32,266 bases of DNA from JARRQB01 sp965368585 (GTDB lineage: Bacteria > Pseudomonadota > Gammaproteobacteria > Chromatiales > Chromatiaceae), in contig CBDUNM010000043.1 in the NCBI GenBank assembly GCA_965368585.1, forward strand, positions 1 to 32,266, in the 5' to 3' direction. Position 1 is the stretch's first letter. Every line of letters starts with the position of its first letter. Shown piece by piece: positions 7,554-15,169 of this stretch. The notes beneath the pieces are model-generated. The model saw nothing but the letters and a program-made list of their open reading frames with translations. It was not told where the DNA came from and made no database searches. Made by a program: the position numbers and the translations under genes.

Positions 7554-8375
7554 CTACCGTTCGTCCAGGCCGAAATAGTCCCACAGCTTCTGGCTCAAAG
7601 CCTTTTCCTGCAGGTCTCTCGGATCCGGGATCAACGTGCCTTGTCGTTCGTTCAACGCGAGCACACGCTGGGTATCCGCGACCAGAGTTCGCAATTCGAG
7701 TTGCTCATAGGCCTCGATCATTATCTCCAGCGCCTCTTTGACAGCGGGCGTGCGCTGATAATTCTCCACCACGTACTTGGCGCGGTTGGCCGCGGCGAGA
7801 AACGCGCCCCGGTCCAGATAGTAGCGAGCGACATGAACTTCGTGTCGCGCTAGATTATTGCGGAGATAAATCAATCGCTTGCGTGCATCGTCTGCGTACT
7901 CGGTATTGGGCCAGCGGGCCACGACCTGGGCGAAGTCTTTGTACGACTCGACCGCGGCGTCCGGATCGCGCTGCGACGTGTCCGTGGGAACGAAGCGGTC
8001 CAGAAAGCCCAGGCTACGGTTGAAATTCACCAGTCCCTTCAAATAAAACGCGTAGGCTGTTGCGGGGTTGTTCGGATAGAGTCGGATAAAGCGTTCCAAA
8101 GCGGCTAACGCGGATTCGGGTTCCGAGAAACGATAGTAGGCGTAGGCGGTGTTGAGCTGGCCCTGCATCGCGTATTTGCCGAACGGATAACGCGCCTCGA
8201 GCTTTTCGAACAGGCTGATCGCTTCCTCGTAGTCGCCGATATCCAGGGCGACTGACGCCTCTGAAAAAAGCTTCTGGGCCGACCAGTCTCGGGTCTTGTC
8301 CTCTTCTTCCGGCAGCAAAGAGCAGCCGCTGATCAATACCACAGCGGTCAACGTCAACCAGACAGTGCGCATCAT
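7554..8375 (-). CDS. bamD: BamD, outer-membrane assembly lipoprotein
   Basis: 273 residues. A type II signal ends in lipobox LISGC with C18 as lipidation site (start MMRT; the second Met at 8372-8370 would serve equally). The mature part is five TPR-like helical hairpins, recognisable as the BamD/ComL family by AQKLFSEASVALDIGDYEEAI, LEARYPFGKYA, AYAFYLKGLVNF and the segment FVPTDTSQRDPDAAVESYKDF. BamD is the essential lipoprotein partner of BamA that inserts beta-barrel proteins into the outer membrane. Divergent from rluD, the arrangement seen in E. coli (yfiO/rluD) and pseudomonads. No anomaly seen. Confidence 0.96.
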   Translation of the reverse strand: MMRTVWLTLTAVVLISGCSLLPEEEDKTRDWSAQKLFSEASVALDIGDYEEAISLFEKLEARYPFGKYAMQGQLNTAYAYYRFSEPESALAALERFIRLYPNNPATAYAFYLKGLVNFNRSLGFLDRFVPTDTSQRDPDAAVESYKDFAQVVARWPNTEYADDARKRLIYLRNNLARHEVHVARYYLDRGAFLAAANRAKYVVENYQRTPAVKEALEIMIEAYEQLELRTLVADTQRVLALNERQGTLIPDPRDLQEKALSQKLWDYFGLDER

Positions 8376-8413
8376 GGGTGATAATCTCGGTTTTGATGAC
8401 TTTAGGGTACCGG

Positions 8414-8419
8414 ATTATA
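8414..8419 (-). promoter_or_regulatory. Candidate -10 element of bamD
   Basis: A perfect TATAAT on the minus strand 39 bp upstream of the bamD start. The hexamer at 17-bp spacing (TGATCA, 8437-8442) is a poor -35. Its location agrees with the view that rluD coding begins only at about 8432. Confidence 0.4.
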
Positions 8420-8431
8420 CCTGGAGATCGC

Positions 8432-9415
8432 TTGGATGATCAGAACGTCATAGGCGGCGAGCGCCTCCTGCGCGCCGAGGTTGACGCAACGTTGACGGGG
8501 CAACGCCTCGATCGGGTGCTGGCGAGGTTGTTCGGCGACTATTCCCGCAGCCGCCTGCAAGCCTGGATCCGACAAGGCCGCGTAACGGTCGACGGCGGCG
8601 TCAAACGGCCGCGTGATCGCGTGAGCTTGGGGCAATGTATCGAGTTGCGCGCGACACTGGACGCTCAGGTGCCCGTTCAGCCCCAAGCGATCGGCCTGAG
8701 CATCGTCTACGAAGACGATGTCCTGCTGGTGGTCAACAAACCGATGGGCATGGTGGTTCACCCGGCGGCGGGGAATCGCGACGGGACGCTGCAGAATGCC
8801 CTGCTGCATCACCGTCCCGCATTGGCCGCGCTGCCAAGGGCGGGTATTGTGCACCGGCTCGACAAAGACACGACCGGGTTAATGGTGGTGGCTAAAAGTA
8901 CTCTGGCCCACAAAAGGCTGGTGGAGGCCTTGCAGGCGCGTGCAGTGAACCGCGAGTATGCGGCAATCGCGACCGGCCGGATGATTTCCGGCGGGATCGT
9001 AGACGAGCCGATTGGCCGGCACCCAACTCAGCGCACCAAAATGGCGGTGGTGGGGTCGGGGAAAAGGGCGATCACTCACTACCGCATCGTGGAGCGATTT
9101 CGTGCGCACACCTTGGTACAGGTGAATCTGGAGACCGGCCGGACGCATCAGATCAGGGTCCACCTGGCGTACCTGCGACATCCCCTGGTTGGCGATGGCG
9201 CTTACGGTGGACGGCCCAGGCTCCCGCCGGATCCGTCGCCCCAACTGGTGGCTGCGATCCGCAACCTGGGTCGGCAGGCATTGCACGCCCGCAAACTGTC
9301 ACTGCTGCATCCGGTCGACGGCCGCCCTATGGCCTGGGAGTCGCCGTTGCCGGACGACATGCGCGACTTGCTCGATGTCCTGCGTCGGGATACCCAACTT
9401 GAACAACAAGCTTGA
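8432..9415 (+). CDS. rluD: RluD, 23S rRNA pseudouridine synthase
   Basis: About 327 residues if translation begins at TTG 8432, which has GGAG at 8423-8426 (5-nt spacing) and gives an N-terminus of family length; in-frame GTG 8378 and ATG 8396 are alternatives without good ribosome sites. N-terminal S4 RNA-binding domain (about 23-70: GQRLDRVLARLFGDYSRSRLQ). The RluA/RluD catalytic domain has HRLDKDTTGLMVVAK with the catalytic D144, and later TGRTHQIRVHLAYLRHPLVGD. The enzyme modifies U1911/1915/1917 in helix 69 of 23S rRNA. It overlaps the next gene (pgeF) by 17 bp, indicating one transcript. Confidence 0.95.
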   Translation: MDDQNVIGGERLLRAEVDATLTGQRLDRVLARLFGDYSRSRLQAWIRQGRVTVDGGVKRPRDRVSLGQCIELRATLDAQVPVQPQAIGLSIVYEDDVLLVVNKPMGMVVHPAAGNRDGTLQNALLHHRPALAALPRAGIVHRLDKDTTGLMVVAKSTLAHKRLVEALQARAVNREYAAIATGRMISGGIVDEPIGRHPTQRTKMAVVGSGKRAITHYRIVERFRAHTLVQVNLETGRTHQIRVHLAYLRHPLVGDGAYGGRPRLPPDPSPQLVAAIRNLGRQALHARKLSLLHPVDGRPMAWESPLPDDMRDLLDVLRRDTQLEQQA

Positions 9416-10148
9416 ATTCATACGCCCGGATTGGTCCGTACCGACTCGCGTGCAGGCCGTCAGCACGACGCGCCAGGGTGGGGTGAGCGAGGTCCCCTGG
9501 GACACATTCAATCTTGCCGACCACGTGGCCGACGCCCCGTCGGCAGTGAACGAGAATCGGCGCCGGCTCGTTGAATCACTGCACCTGCCGGCCGCTCCCA
9601 ACTGGCTGCAACAGGTGCATGGATGCAGCGTTGCAGTCGACCGGTGGGCGCCCGCCTGTGTAGGTGATGCGGCCTACACGCGACGCGCCGGCGTGGTTTG
9701 CGCCGTGCTGACGGCCGATTGCCTGCCGTTGTTGATCTGCGACCGGGCGGGCACGCAGATTGCGGCGACGCACGCTGGCTGGCGCGGTCTGGCCGCCGGG
9801 GTTGTCGAAGCGACACTCGAGCGGTTTGCGGGCGATCGGTCTAATATTCAGGTCTGGTTGGGGCCGGCCATTGGGCCGGCGGCGTTTGAAGTGGGCGACG
9901 ATGTCTATATGGCCTTCACGATGACCGATCCAGCCGCGCGCGGCGCGTTCGTCAAATGCGGCTCGAAACGCTGGCTGGCCGATTTGTATGAGCTCGCGCG
10001 ACAGCGTTTACGCTCCGCCGGGGTGACACGGGTGTCCGGCGGCAATTGGTGTACGTACGCCGATCCTAAGCGCTTCTACTCCTATCGGCGCGATGGAAAA
10101 ACCGGGCGCATGGCATCATTGATCTGGTTGACGGAACCTGACGACTGA
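9399..10148 (+). CDS. pgeF: PgeF/YfiH family purine nucleoside phosphorylase (LACC1/laccase-fold protein)
   Basis: About 249 residues from TTG 9399 (GGGA at 9387-9390), close to the usual 243; ATG 9375 is an alternative. Family marks: VSTTRQGGVS, FNLADHVADAP, and the metal ligands H74 (LQQVHG), C108 (LTADCLP) and H125 (ATHAGWRG), plus ending motif NWCTYADPKRFYSYRRDG. E. coli YfiH was described as a peptidoglycan-editing factor (PgeF), and family members including LACC1 act as zinc-dependent purine nucleoside phosphorylases or adenosine deaminases. Conserved position downstream of rluD supports the call. Non-ATG start and overlap suggest tight coupling to rluD. Confidence 0.9.
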   Translation: MNNKLEFIRPDWSVPTRVQAVSTTRQGGVSEVPWDTFNLADHVADAPSAVNENRRRLVESLHLPAAPNWLQQVHGCSVAVDRWAPACVGDAAYTRRAGVVCAVLTADCLPLLICDRAGTQIAATHAGWRGLAAGVVEATLERFAGDRSNIQVWLGPAIGPAAFEVGDDVYMAFTMTDPAARGAFVKCGSKRWLADLYELARQRLRSAGVTRVSGGNWCTYADPKRFYSYRRDGKTGRMASLIWLTEPDD

Positions 10149-10158
10149 GGAGTGAAAC

Positions 10159-10680
10159 GTGAATGAATGGTACATGCTGACCTTGGTCGGCGAAGACCGC
10201 CCCGGGATTGTGGCGGCGATCACCGCGGCGCTGTTCGATCGCGGCATGAGTCTGGGTGAGGCCTCGATGTTGAGATTGGGCGGCAATTTCAGCATGTTGA
10301 TAATGGTTTCCGGGGCGAAGGGGGCGGGTGAGGTCGAAACCGTTGTGCGTCCGATTGCTCAGGATATGCGACTGCATGTGCATGTCGACCGGATATCTGG
10401 CGGGCTGCATCGCCACATGGTCCCGAACCTTCACGTCACGGTGACAGGGGCGGACCGCGCCGGAATCGTCGCACAAGTGACTGGCGCCTTGGCTGCGGTG
10501 GGCTTCAATATTCTCGATCTTGCGTCGGACGTCGCCGGAACGACCGAAGAACCCCTGTACATCATGCAGATTGACGGCGTTACCGATATCCCCTGGGAGG
10601 AAATCGAGGCGGCGGTTTCCGGCTTGCGCGCACAGGGTATAGAAGTTCACGTTGCGCCTATCGAAACCATGGTCGGCTGA
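10159..10680 (+). CDS. gcvR: GcvR-like glycine cleavage repressor (two ACT domains)
   Basis: 173 residues beginning at GTG 10159 with GAGGAG at 10147-10152. Two tandem ACT domains: residues about 3-78 (MLTLVGEDRPGIVAAITAAL) and about 90-165 (LHVTVTGADRAGIVAQVTGAL), which is the GcvR architecture. GcvR binds GcvA and represses the glycine cleavage operon in enterics; no DNA-binding domain is present, consistent with action through a partner. It lies 10 bp after pgeF and 11 bp before def. No gcv genes are in the window, so the target is unknown; a generic ACT-domain regulator is the alternative. Confidence 0.82.
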   Translation: MNEWYMLTLVGEDRPGIVAAITAALFDRGMSLGEASMLRLGGNFSMLIMVSGAKGAGEVETVVRPIAQDMRLHVHVDRISGGLHRHMVPNLHVTVTGADRAGIVAQVTGALAAVGFNILDLASDVAGTTEEPLYIMQIDGVTDIPWEEIEAAVSGLRAQGIEVHVAPIETMVG

Positions 10681-10691
10681 CAGGTGATCTT

Positions 10692-11219
10692 GTGGCGGTT
10701 CTGAAAATACTCAAGATCCCCGACCCACGTCTCAAGCAGGTGTCCGTCCCGGTGCTCAATTTCGACGCCGCCCTACGGGCAAAGATCGATGATTTGGAGG
10801 ATACCCGCCTGGCGGGTCCGGCAGCAGTGGGGATCGCCGCGCCGCAAGTCGGTTGGGTGCAGCGCGTGGTCATTATCGATTGTTCGCAGACGCGCAAGCC
10901 GGTTCCTAATCACGGGCGTCTGGTGTTGGTCAATCCCGAGATCACCCATTGGGATGGCTACGATATGGGACGGGAAGGGTGTCTGTCGGTGCCGGACTAC
11001 ACGGGAAACGTCATCCGCGCCACGATGATCAAGCTCACCGCCCAGGATACGCGCGGACAGCCGCTTGAGTTCGAAATGGAAGGATACGAGGCGCGCGCGG
11101 CCCAACACGAAATCGACCACCTGGACGGCATGCTGTTCGTGGACCGGGTGGTCAGTCGGCGCACGGATCTCTTCCAGCGCAAGGTTTACCAAAAATCGGG
11201 TGGGAAGACACAGGGGTAG
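10692..11219 (+). CDS. def: Peptide deformylase
   Basis: 175 residues from GTG 10692. All three catalytic motifs are present: GIAAPQVG (47-54, motif 1), EGCLSVP with metal ligand C97 (motif 2) and HEIDHLDG with H139, E140 and H143 (motif 3). It removes the formyl group from nascent proteins in the cytoplasm. It is not next to fmt, the usual partner, so this may be a second deformylase; a second copy cannot be seen from this window. The segment DCSQTRKPVPNHGRLV between motifs 1 and 2 is slightly longer than in the E. coli enzyme. Co-directional with gcvR. Confidence 0.94.
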   Translation: MAVLKILKIPDPRLKQVSVPVLNFDAALRAKIDDLEDTRLAGPAAVGIAAPQVGWVQRVVIIDCSQTRKPVPNHGRLVLVNPEITHWDGYDMGREGCLSVPDYTGNVIRATMIKLTAQDTRGQPLEFEMEGYEARAAQHEIDHLDGMLFVDRVVSRRTDLFQRKVYQKSGGKTQG

Positions 11220-11437
11220 TGTAACGGTCGTGTTTTGGCGGCTTCGTTCGCCGATGCCGGGTTGCCGGTTGTGTCGTTTTCGAAGTGAGGAAGTGAGCTT
11301 TCCGTCAATGCGTCGGCCAGGCTGGCCTGTTAGTCTGTTAAGAGGTGGTTCGCAAATAGACTGGCCTACTGCGGACGCCCCAAATGGGTCGTGCTAGCGT
11401 TTTTCGCAGACCCGGATTCCAGGTTCTAGAGCGTTCG

Positions 11438-12382
11438 ATGGCTGGCCAAGAAGCAGAAGCACCCTTGATTTCGCGCCTCGTGCGATTCGGTATAGCCACG
11501 CTGATCGGGCTAATGGCCGTCGCGTGTTCGGTCAGACAGGAGCCGGATCGCGAGAATCCTGCACCGGTGAGTTTCGCGGATCTCTTCTCGCAAATGCCCG
11601 CATCTGATTACTCCGGCGCGAAGGCACGCATCCATGTGCCACGGTTCTCCGATCAGACTAAGGCCGACTGGTTTAGCCGCGAAATCGCGCAGAGCATGGC
11701 GGATCAGTTGATGCTGGAATTGGCATGGTCGGGGCGTTATTTCTTGCAGAAACCGAGGCTTGGCGCCGAGCTTGCCGGTGTCGGAGGGGGTGCGCCGGTC
11801 GAGCCGGAACCGAGGCAAGACGCTGCGCAGCGCGGTTTACTGGTGCTGGTCTCGATCACGCCGCAGAATACGGCCGCCGATACCCGACACGCACCCGCGA
11901 CGACGCACGACACCACGCGCCTGGCGGCCATGCTTGAGCTGGTGGACGTCGCGAGCGGCGATGTGCTGGCGACCGCGCAGCTGAATGCCGCCGCGACAGC
12001 GCCGGACACAAATGCGCGGCCCCTGGTCGGTCGGTTGAGCGCATGGCGCGATACGACCCTGGGAGCGGCATTTCTGCGCCTGGTCGATCGCTCGGCGGAC
12101 TTCCTGGCAGACCATGTGCCGCTCGACTACTACCGCTACGACCGTGGCGGAAAGTTGTCCTCCCGGGCGCATATCGGCGGAGGGTTTTCGGATGCCCTGG
12201 AGGAGGCGCAGTCGGCATTGACGGCGCTGGGTCACCAGCCCGGTCCCATCGATGGGCTCCCGGGTCGCCAGACGCAGCAAGCCCTGCAGGCGTTTCGTGA
12301 TCGGCAGGGAATTGGTCAAACGGGGCCGTTGGATATCGAAACCCTGCGAGCGCTGCGAACGCAGCTCGAACGTCAAAAATAG
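11438..12382 (+). CDS. Putative lipoprotein: CsgG/LpoB-like body plus peptidoglycan-binding domain
   Basis: 314 residues from ATG 11438; an upstream in-frame ATG (11384) adds 18 residues with no ribosome site. The N-terminal hydrophobic stretch ends in a lipobox-like LMAVAC (C30). The middle (about 55-225) resembles the CsgG/HfaB/LpoB fold in pattern: ARIHVPRFSDQT, SMADQLMLELAWSGRYF, then LELVDVASGDVLATAQ. The C-terminus (about 250-312) is a PG_binding_1 domain (ALTALGHQPGPIDGLPGRQT, ALQAFRDRQGI). It is probably an outer-membrane lipoprotein that touches peptidoglycan, perhaps an activator of cell-wall synthesis or part of an export assembly. The PG-binding domain is clear; the CsgG/LpoB reading is inference from pattern. 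Confidence 0.7.
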   Translation: MAGQEAEAPLISRLVRFGIATLIGLMAVACSVRQEPDRENPAPVSFADLFSQMPASDYSGAKARIHVPRFSDQTKADWFSREIAQSMADQLMLELAWSGRYFLQKPRLGAELAGVGGGAPVEPEPRQDAAQRGLLVLVSITPQNTAADTRHAPATTHDTTRLAAMLELVDVASGDVLATAQLNAAATAPDTNARPLVGRLSAWRDTTLGAAFLRLVDRSADFLADHVPLDYYRYDRGGKLSSRAHIGGGFSDALEEAQSALTALGHQPGPIDGLPGRQTQQALQAFRDRQGIGQTGPLDIETLRALRTQLERQK

Positions 12383-12429
12383 CTGCCATTCCCGGTTCTC
12401 GCCGAGTCCGCTGCGCGGCCGGAAGGTGG

Positions 12430-12457
12430 CTTGATTTCCCTGCAGGCGCCCCCATTT
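12430..12457 (+). promoter_or_regulatory. Sigma32 (RpoH) heat-shock promoter of clpB
   Basis: CTTGATT at 12430-12436, a 13-bp spacer, then CCCCATTT at 12450-12457. This matches the heat-shock consensus CTTGAAA-N13-15-CCCCATNT in all but two positions of the upstream box and perfectly in the downstream box. It ends 33 bp before the clpB ATG. clpB is a classical RpoH target, so the call is well supported by context. Confidence 0.85.
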
Positions 12458-12490
12458 CCCGCATAACCTTATAGAATTGCGGAGAAATCC

Positions 12491-15121
12491 ATGCGGATGG
12501 ATCGTTTAACCAGCAAATTTCAGATGGCGCTGGCCGACGCGCAGAGTCTGGCCGTCGGGCGCGATCACCAGTTCATCGAGCCGGCGCACCTGATGACCGC
12601 CTTGCTCGACCAGGAAGGCGGTACGGTACGCCACCTGTTGACCAAGGCGGATGTCAATGTCAACCGTTTGCGTGCTGACCTGGGCAAGGCGATAGACCAG
12701 CTCCCACGCGTCGAAGGCGTTGCCGGCGACGTACACGTTTCCAACGATCTCGGTCGCTTGCTCAACCAGACCGACAAACTTGCCCAGCAGCGCAAAGATC
12801 AGTACATATCGTCAGAATTATTCGCGCTGGCGGCGGTCGAGGACCGGGGGCAACTTGGCGAGTTGCTGCGTGCCGCGGGCGGCAGCAAGGGCACCGTCGA
12901 ACAGGCGATCGACAGTGTTCGCGGCGGTCAGTCGGTCGACGACCCCAATGCCGAGGAACAGCGTCAGGCATTGGAAAAGTACACCATCGACCTCACCGAG
13001 CGCGCCGAGCAGGGGAAACTCGACCCGGTCATCGGACGTGACGACGAAATTCGCCGCGCCATCCAGGTACTCCAGCGTCGTACCAAGAACAACCCCGTCC
13101 TCATCGGAGAGCCCGGTGTGGGTAAGACGGCGATCGTTGAGGGATTGGCGCAGCGCATTATCAACGGCGAGGTTCCAGAGGGCCTCAAGCACAAGCGCCT
13201 GTTGTCACTCGACATGGGGGCGTTGATCGCGGGCGCCAAGTTTCGCGGAGAATTCGAGGAACGCCTCAAGGCCGTACTCAACGATCTGTCCAAGCAGGAG
13301 GGTCAGATCATCCTGTTTATCGACGAGATCCACACCATGGTCGGGGCCGGTAAAGCCGAAGGCGCCATGGATGCGGGTAATATGCTCAAGCCGGCATTGG
13401 CGCGGGGCGAACTCCACTGTGTTGGCGCCACGACTTTGGACGAATATCGGCAGAACATCGAAAAAGATGCTGCTCTGGAACGGCGTTTTCAAAAGGTATT
13501 GGTGGTTGAGCCGAGCGTCGAAGACACCATAGCGATCCTGCGTGGCCTGAAAGAACGCTATGAGGTCCACCACGGGGTGGAAATCACCGACCCTGCGATC
13601 GTTGCGGCCGCCACACTGTCGCATCGCTACATCACCGACCGCCAGTTGCCGGATAAGGCAATCGACCTGGTGGACGAGGCGGCTTCGCAGATTCGCATGG
13701 AAATCGATTCGATGCCCGAGGAGATGGACAAGCTCGATCGGCGCCTCGTACAGCTGAAGATCGAACGCGAGGCACTGAAAAAGGAAAGCGACGAGGCGTC
13801 GAAAAAGCGCCTCGCGGATCTGCAGTCTGAAATTGTAAGGCTGGAACGTGAGTTTTCCGATTTGGAAGAAGTGTGGCGCTCGGAAAAGGCCGCTTTACAG
13901 GGCACAACGCACATCAAAGAAGAGCTCGAAAAGATGCGCCTGGAGTTCGAAACGGCGCGCCGCGCCGGGGACTTGCAGCGCATGTCGGAGTTGCAGTACG
14001 GGCGCATTCCTGAACTCGAGCGCCAACTCGAGATGGCTGGCCAAGCCGAAATTCAAGAGATGCACCTGTTGCGCAATAAGGTCTCCGACGAGGAGATCGC
14101 GGGCGTGGTGTCAAAGTGGACGGGCATTCCCGTATCCAAGATGCTCGAAGGTGAGCGCGAAAAGCTGTTGCGCATGGAAGCGTCACTGGCCAAGCGGGTA
14201 GTGGGACAGGACGAGGCGGTAGCCGCCGTTTCGAACGCCATCCGGCGCTCGCGCGCAGGGCTTGCGGACCCCAATCGTCCGAACGGGTCGTTTCTGTTTC
14301 TCGGGCCGACGGGCGTCGGCAAGACTGAGCTATGCAAGGCCCTGGCCGAGTTCCTGTTCGATACCGAGGAGGCGATGGTTCGGATAGATATGTCCGAGTT
14401 CATGGAAAAACACTCGGTCGCCAGATTGATCGGCGCGCCGCCCGGCTATGTGGGTTACGAGGAAGGCGGTCACCTGACAGAAACGGTGCGCCGTCGACCT
14501 TACAGCGTGATTCTGATGGACGAAGTGGAGAAAGCGCACCCGGACGTGTTCAACGTGTTGTTACAGGTGCTCGACGACGGACGCCTGACCGACGGCCAAG
14601 GCCGCACCGTGGATTTCCGCAACACGGTCATCGTGATGACCTCCAACCTCGGCTCGGATGTGATTCAGACGTTGGCGGGTGAAGAACGTTACGACGCGAT
14701 GAAACAGGCCGTGATGGAAATCGTGGGGCAACATTTCCGGCCGGAGTTCATCAACCGGGTCGACGAATCAGTGGTGTTTCACCCGCTGGGTCGCGAGCAG
14801 ATTCGCGCGATTACGGATATCCAGATTGGTTACCTGCGTAAGCGTCTCGCCGACCGTGACATGGGTTTGAACCTTTCCCCGGCCGCGCTGGATCGCTTGG
14901 GCGAGGCGGGATTCGATCCCGTTTACGGCGCGCGCCCGCTCAAACGCGCGATTCAACAACAACTCGAAAATCCGCTGGCGCAGGAGATACTGGCGGGTCA
15001 TTTCGGGCCGGGCGACGCGATTGGCGTGGACCTCGAGGCGGATGCGCTGGTCTTTTCCAAGACCCCGGTTGCCACTGCCAGTCCGAAGGGTGAGGTCTTG
15101 GAAGGCGAATTGGTGGACTGA
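12491..15121 (+). CDS. clpB: ClpB, ATP-dependent disaggregase chaperone
   Basis: 876 residues (E. coli 857). ATG 12491 is preceded by GGAG. Clp N domain (about 4-145), NBD1 with Walker A GEPGVGKTA (206-214) and Walker B ILFIDEIHT, coiled-coil M-domain (about 405-530, rich in K/E: KIEREALKKESDEASKKR), NBD2 with GPTGVGKTE and VILMDEVEKAHP, and the C-terminal D2-small domain (VYGARPLKRAIQQQLENPLA). It is a cytoplasmic hexamer that extracts proteins from aggregates together with DnaK. The C-terminal tail (VATASPKGEVLEGELVD) is a little longer than usual. Driven by the sigma32-type promoter just upstream. Convergent with the peroxidase gene. Confidence 0.97.
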   Translation: MRMDRLTSKFQMALADAQSLAVGRDHQFIEPAHLMTALLDQEGGTVRHLLTKADVNVNRLRADLGKAIDQLPRVEGVAGDVHVSNDLGRLLNQTDKLAQQRKDQYISSELFALAAVEDRGQLGELLRAAGGSKGTVEQAIDSVRGGQSVDDPNAEEQRQALEKYTIDLTERAEQGKLDPVIGRDDEIRRAIQVLQRRTKNNPVLIGEPGVGKTAIVEGLAQRIINGEVPEGLKHKRLLSLDMGALIAGAKFRGEFEERLKAVLNDLSKQEGQIILFIDEIHTMVGAGKAEGAMDAGNMLKPALARGELHCVGATTLDEYRQNIEKDAALERRFQKVLVVEPSVEDTIAILRGLKERYEVHHGVEITDPAIVAAATLSHRYITDRQLPDKAIDLVDEAASQIRMEIDSMPEEMDKLDRRLVQLKIEREALKKESDEASKKRLADLQSEIVRLEREFSDLEEVWRSEKAALQGTTHIKEELEKMRLEFETARRAGDLQRMSELQYGRIPELERQLEMAGQAEIQEMHLLRNKVSDEEIAGVVSKWTGIPVSKMLEGEREKLLRMEASLAKRVVGQDEAVAAVSNAIRRSRAGLADPNRPNGSFLFLGPTGVGKTELCKALAEFLFDTEEAMVRIDMSEFMEKHSVARLIGAPPGYVGYEEGGHLTETVRRRPYSVILMDEVEKAHPDVFNVLLQVLDDGRLTDGQGRTVDFRNTVIVMTSNLGSDVIQTLAGEERYDAMKQAVMEIVGQHFRPEFINRVDESVVFHPLGREQIRAITDIQIGYLRKRLADRDMGLNLSPAALDRLGEAGFDPVYGARPLKRAIQQQLENPLAQEILAGHFGPGDAIGVDLEADALVFSKTPVATASPKGEVLEGELVD

Positions 15122-15169
15122 TCCTTGGCTGCCTCCTCGCGCCGGAGATTGCGAGTCCAGGTCAGTTGC

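Noticed and set aside
7509..7853. Plus-strand frame after glnB
   Set aside because: Antisense to the C-terminal half of bamD; no independent support.
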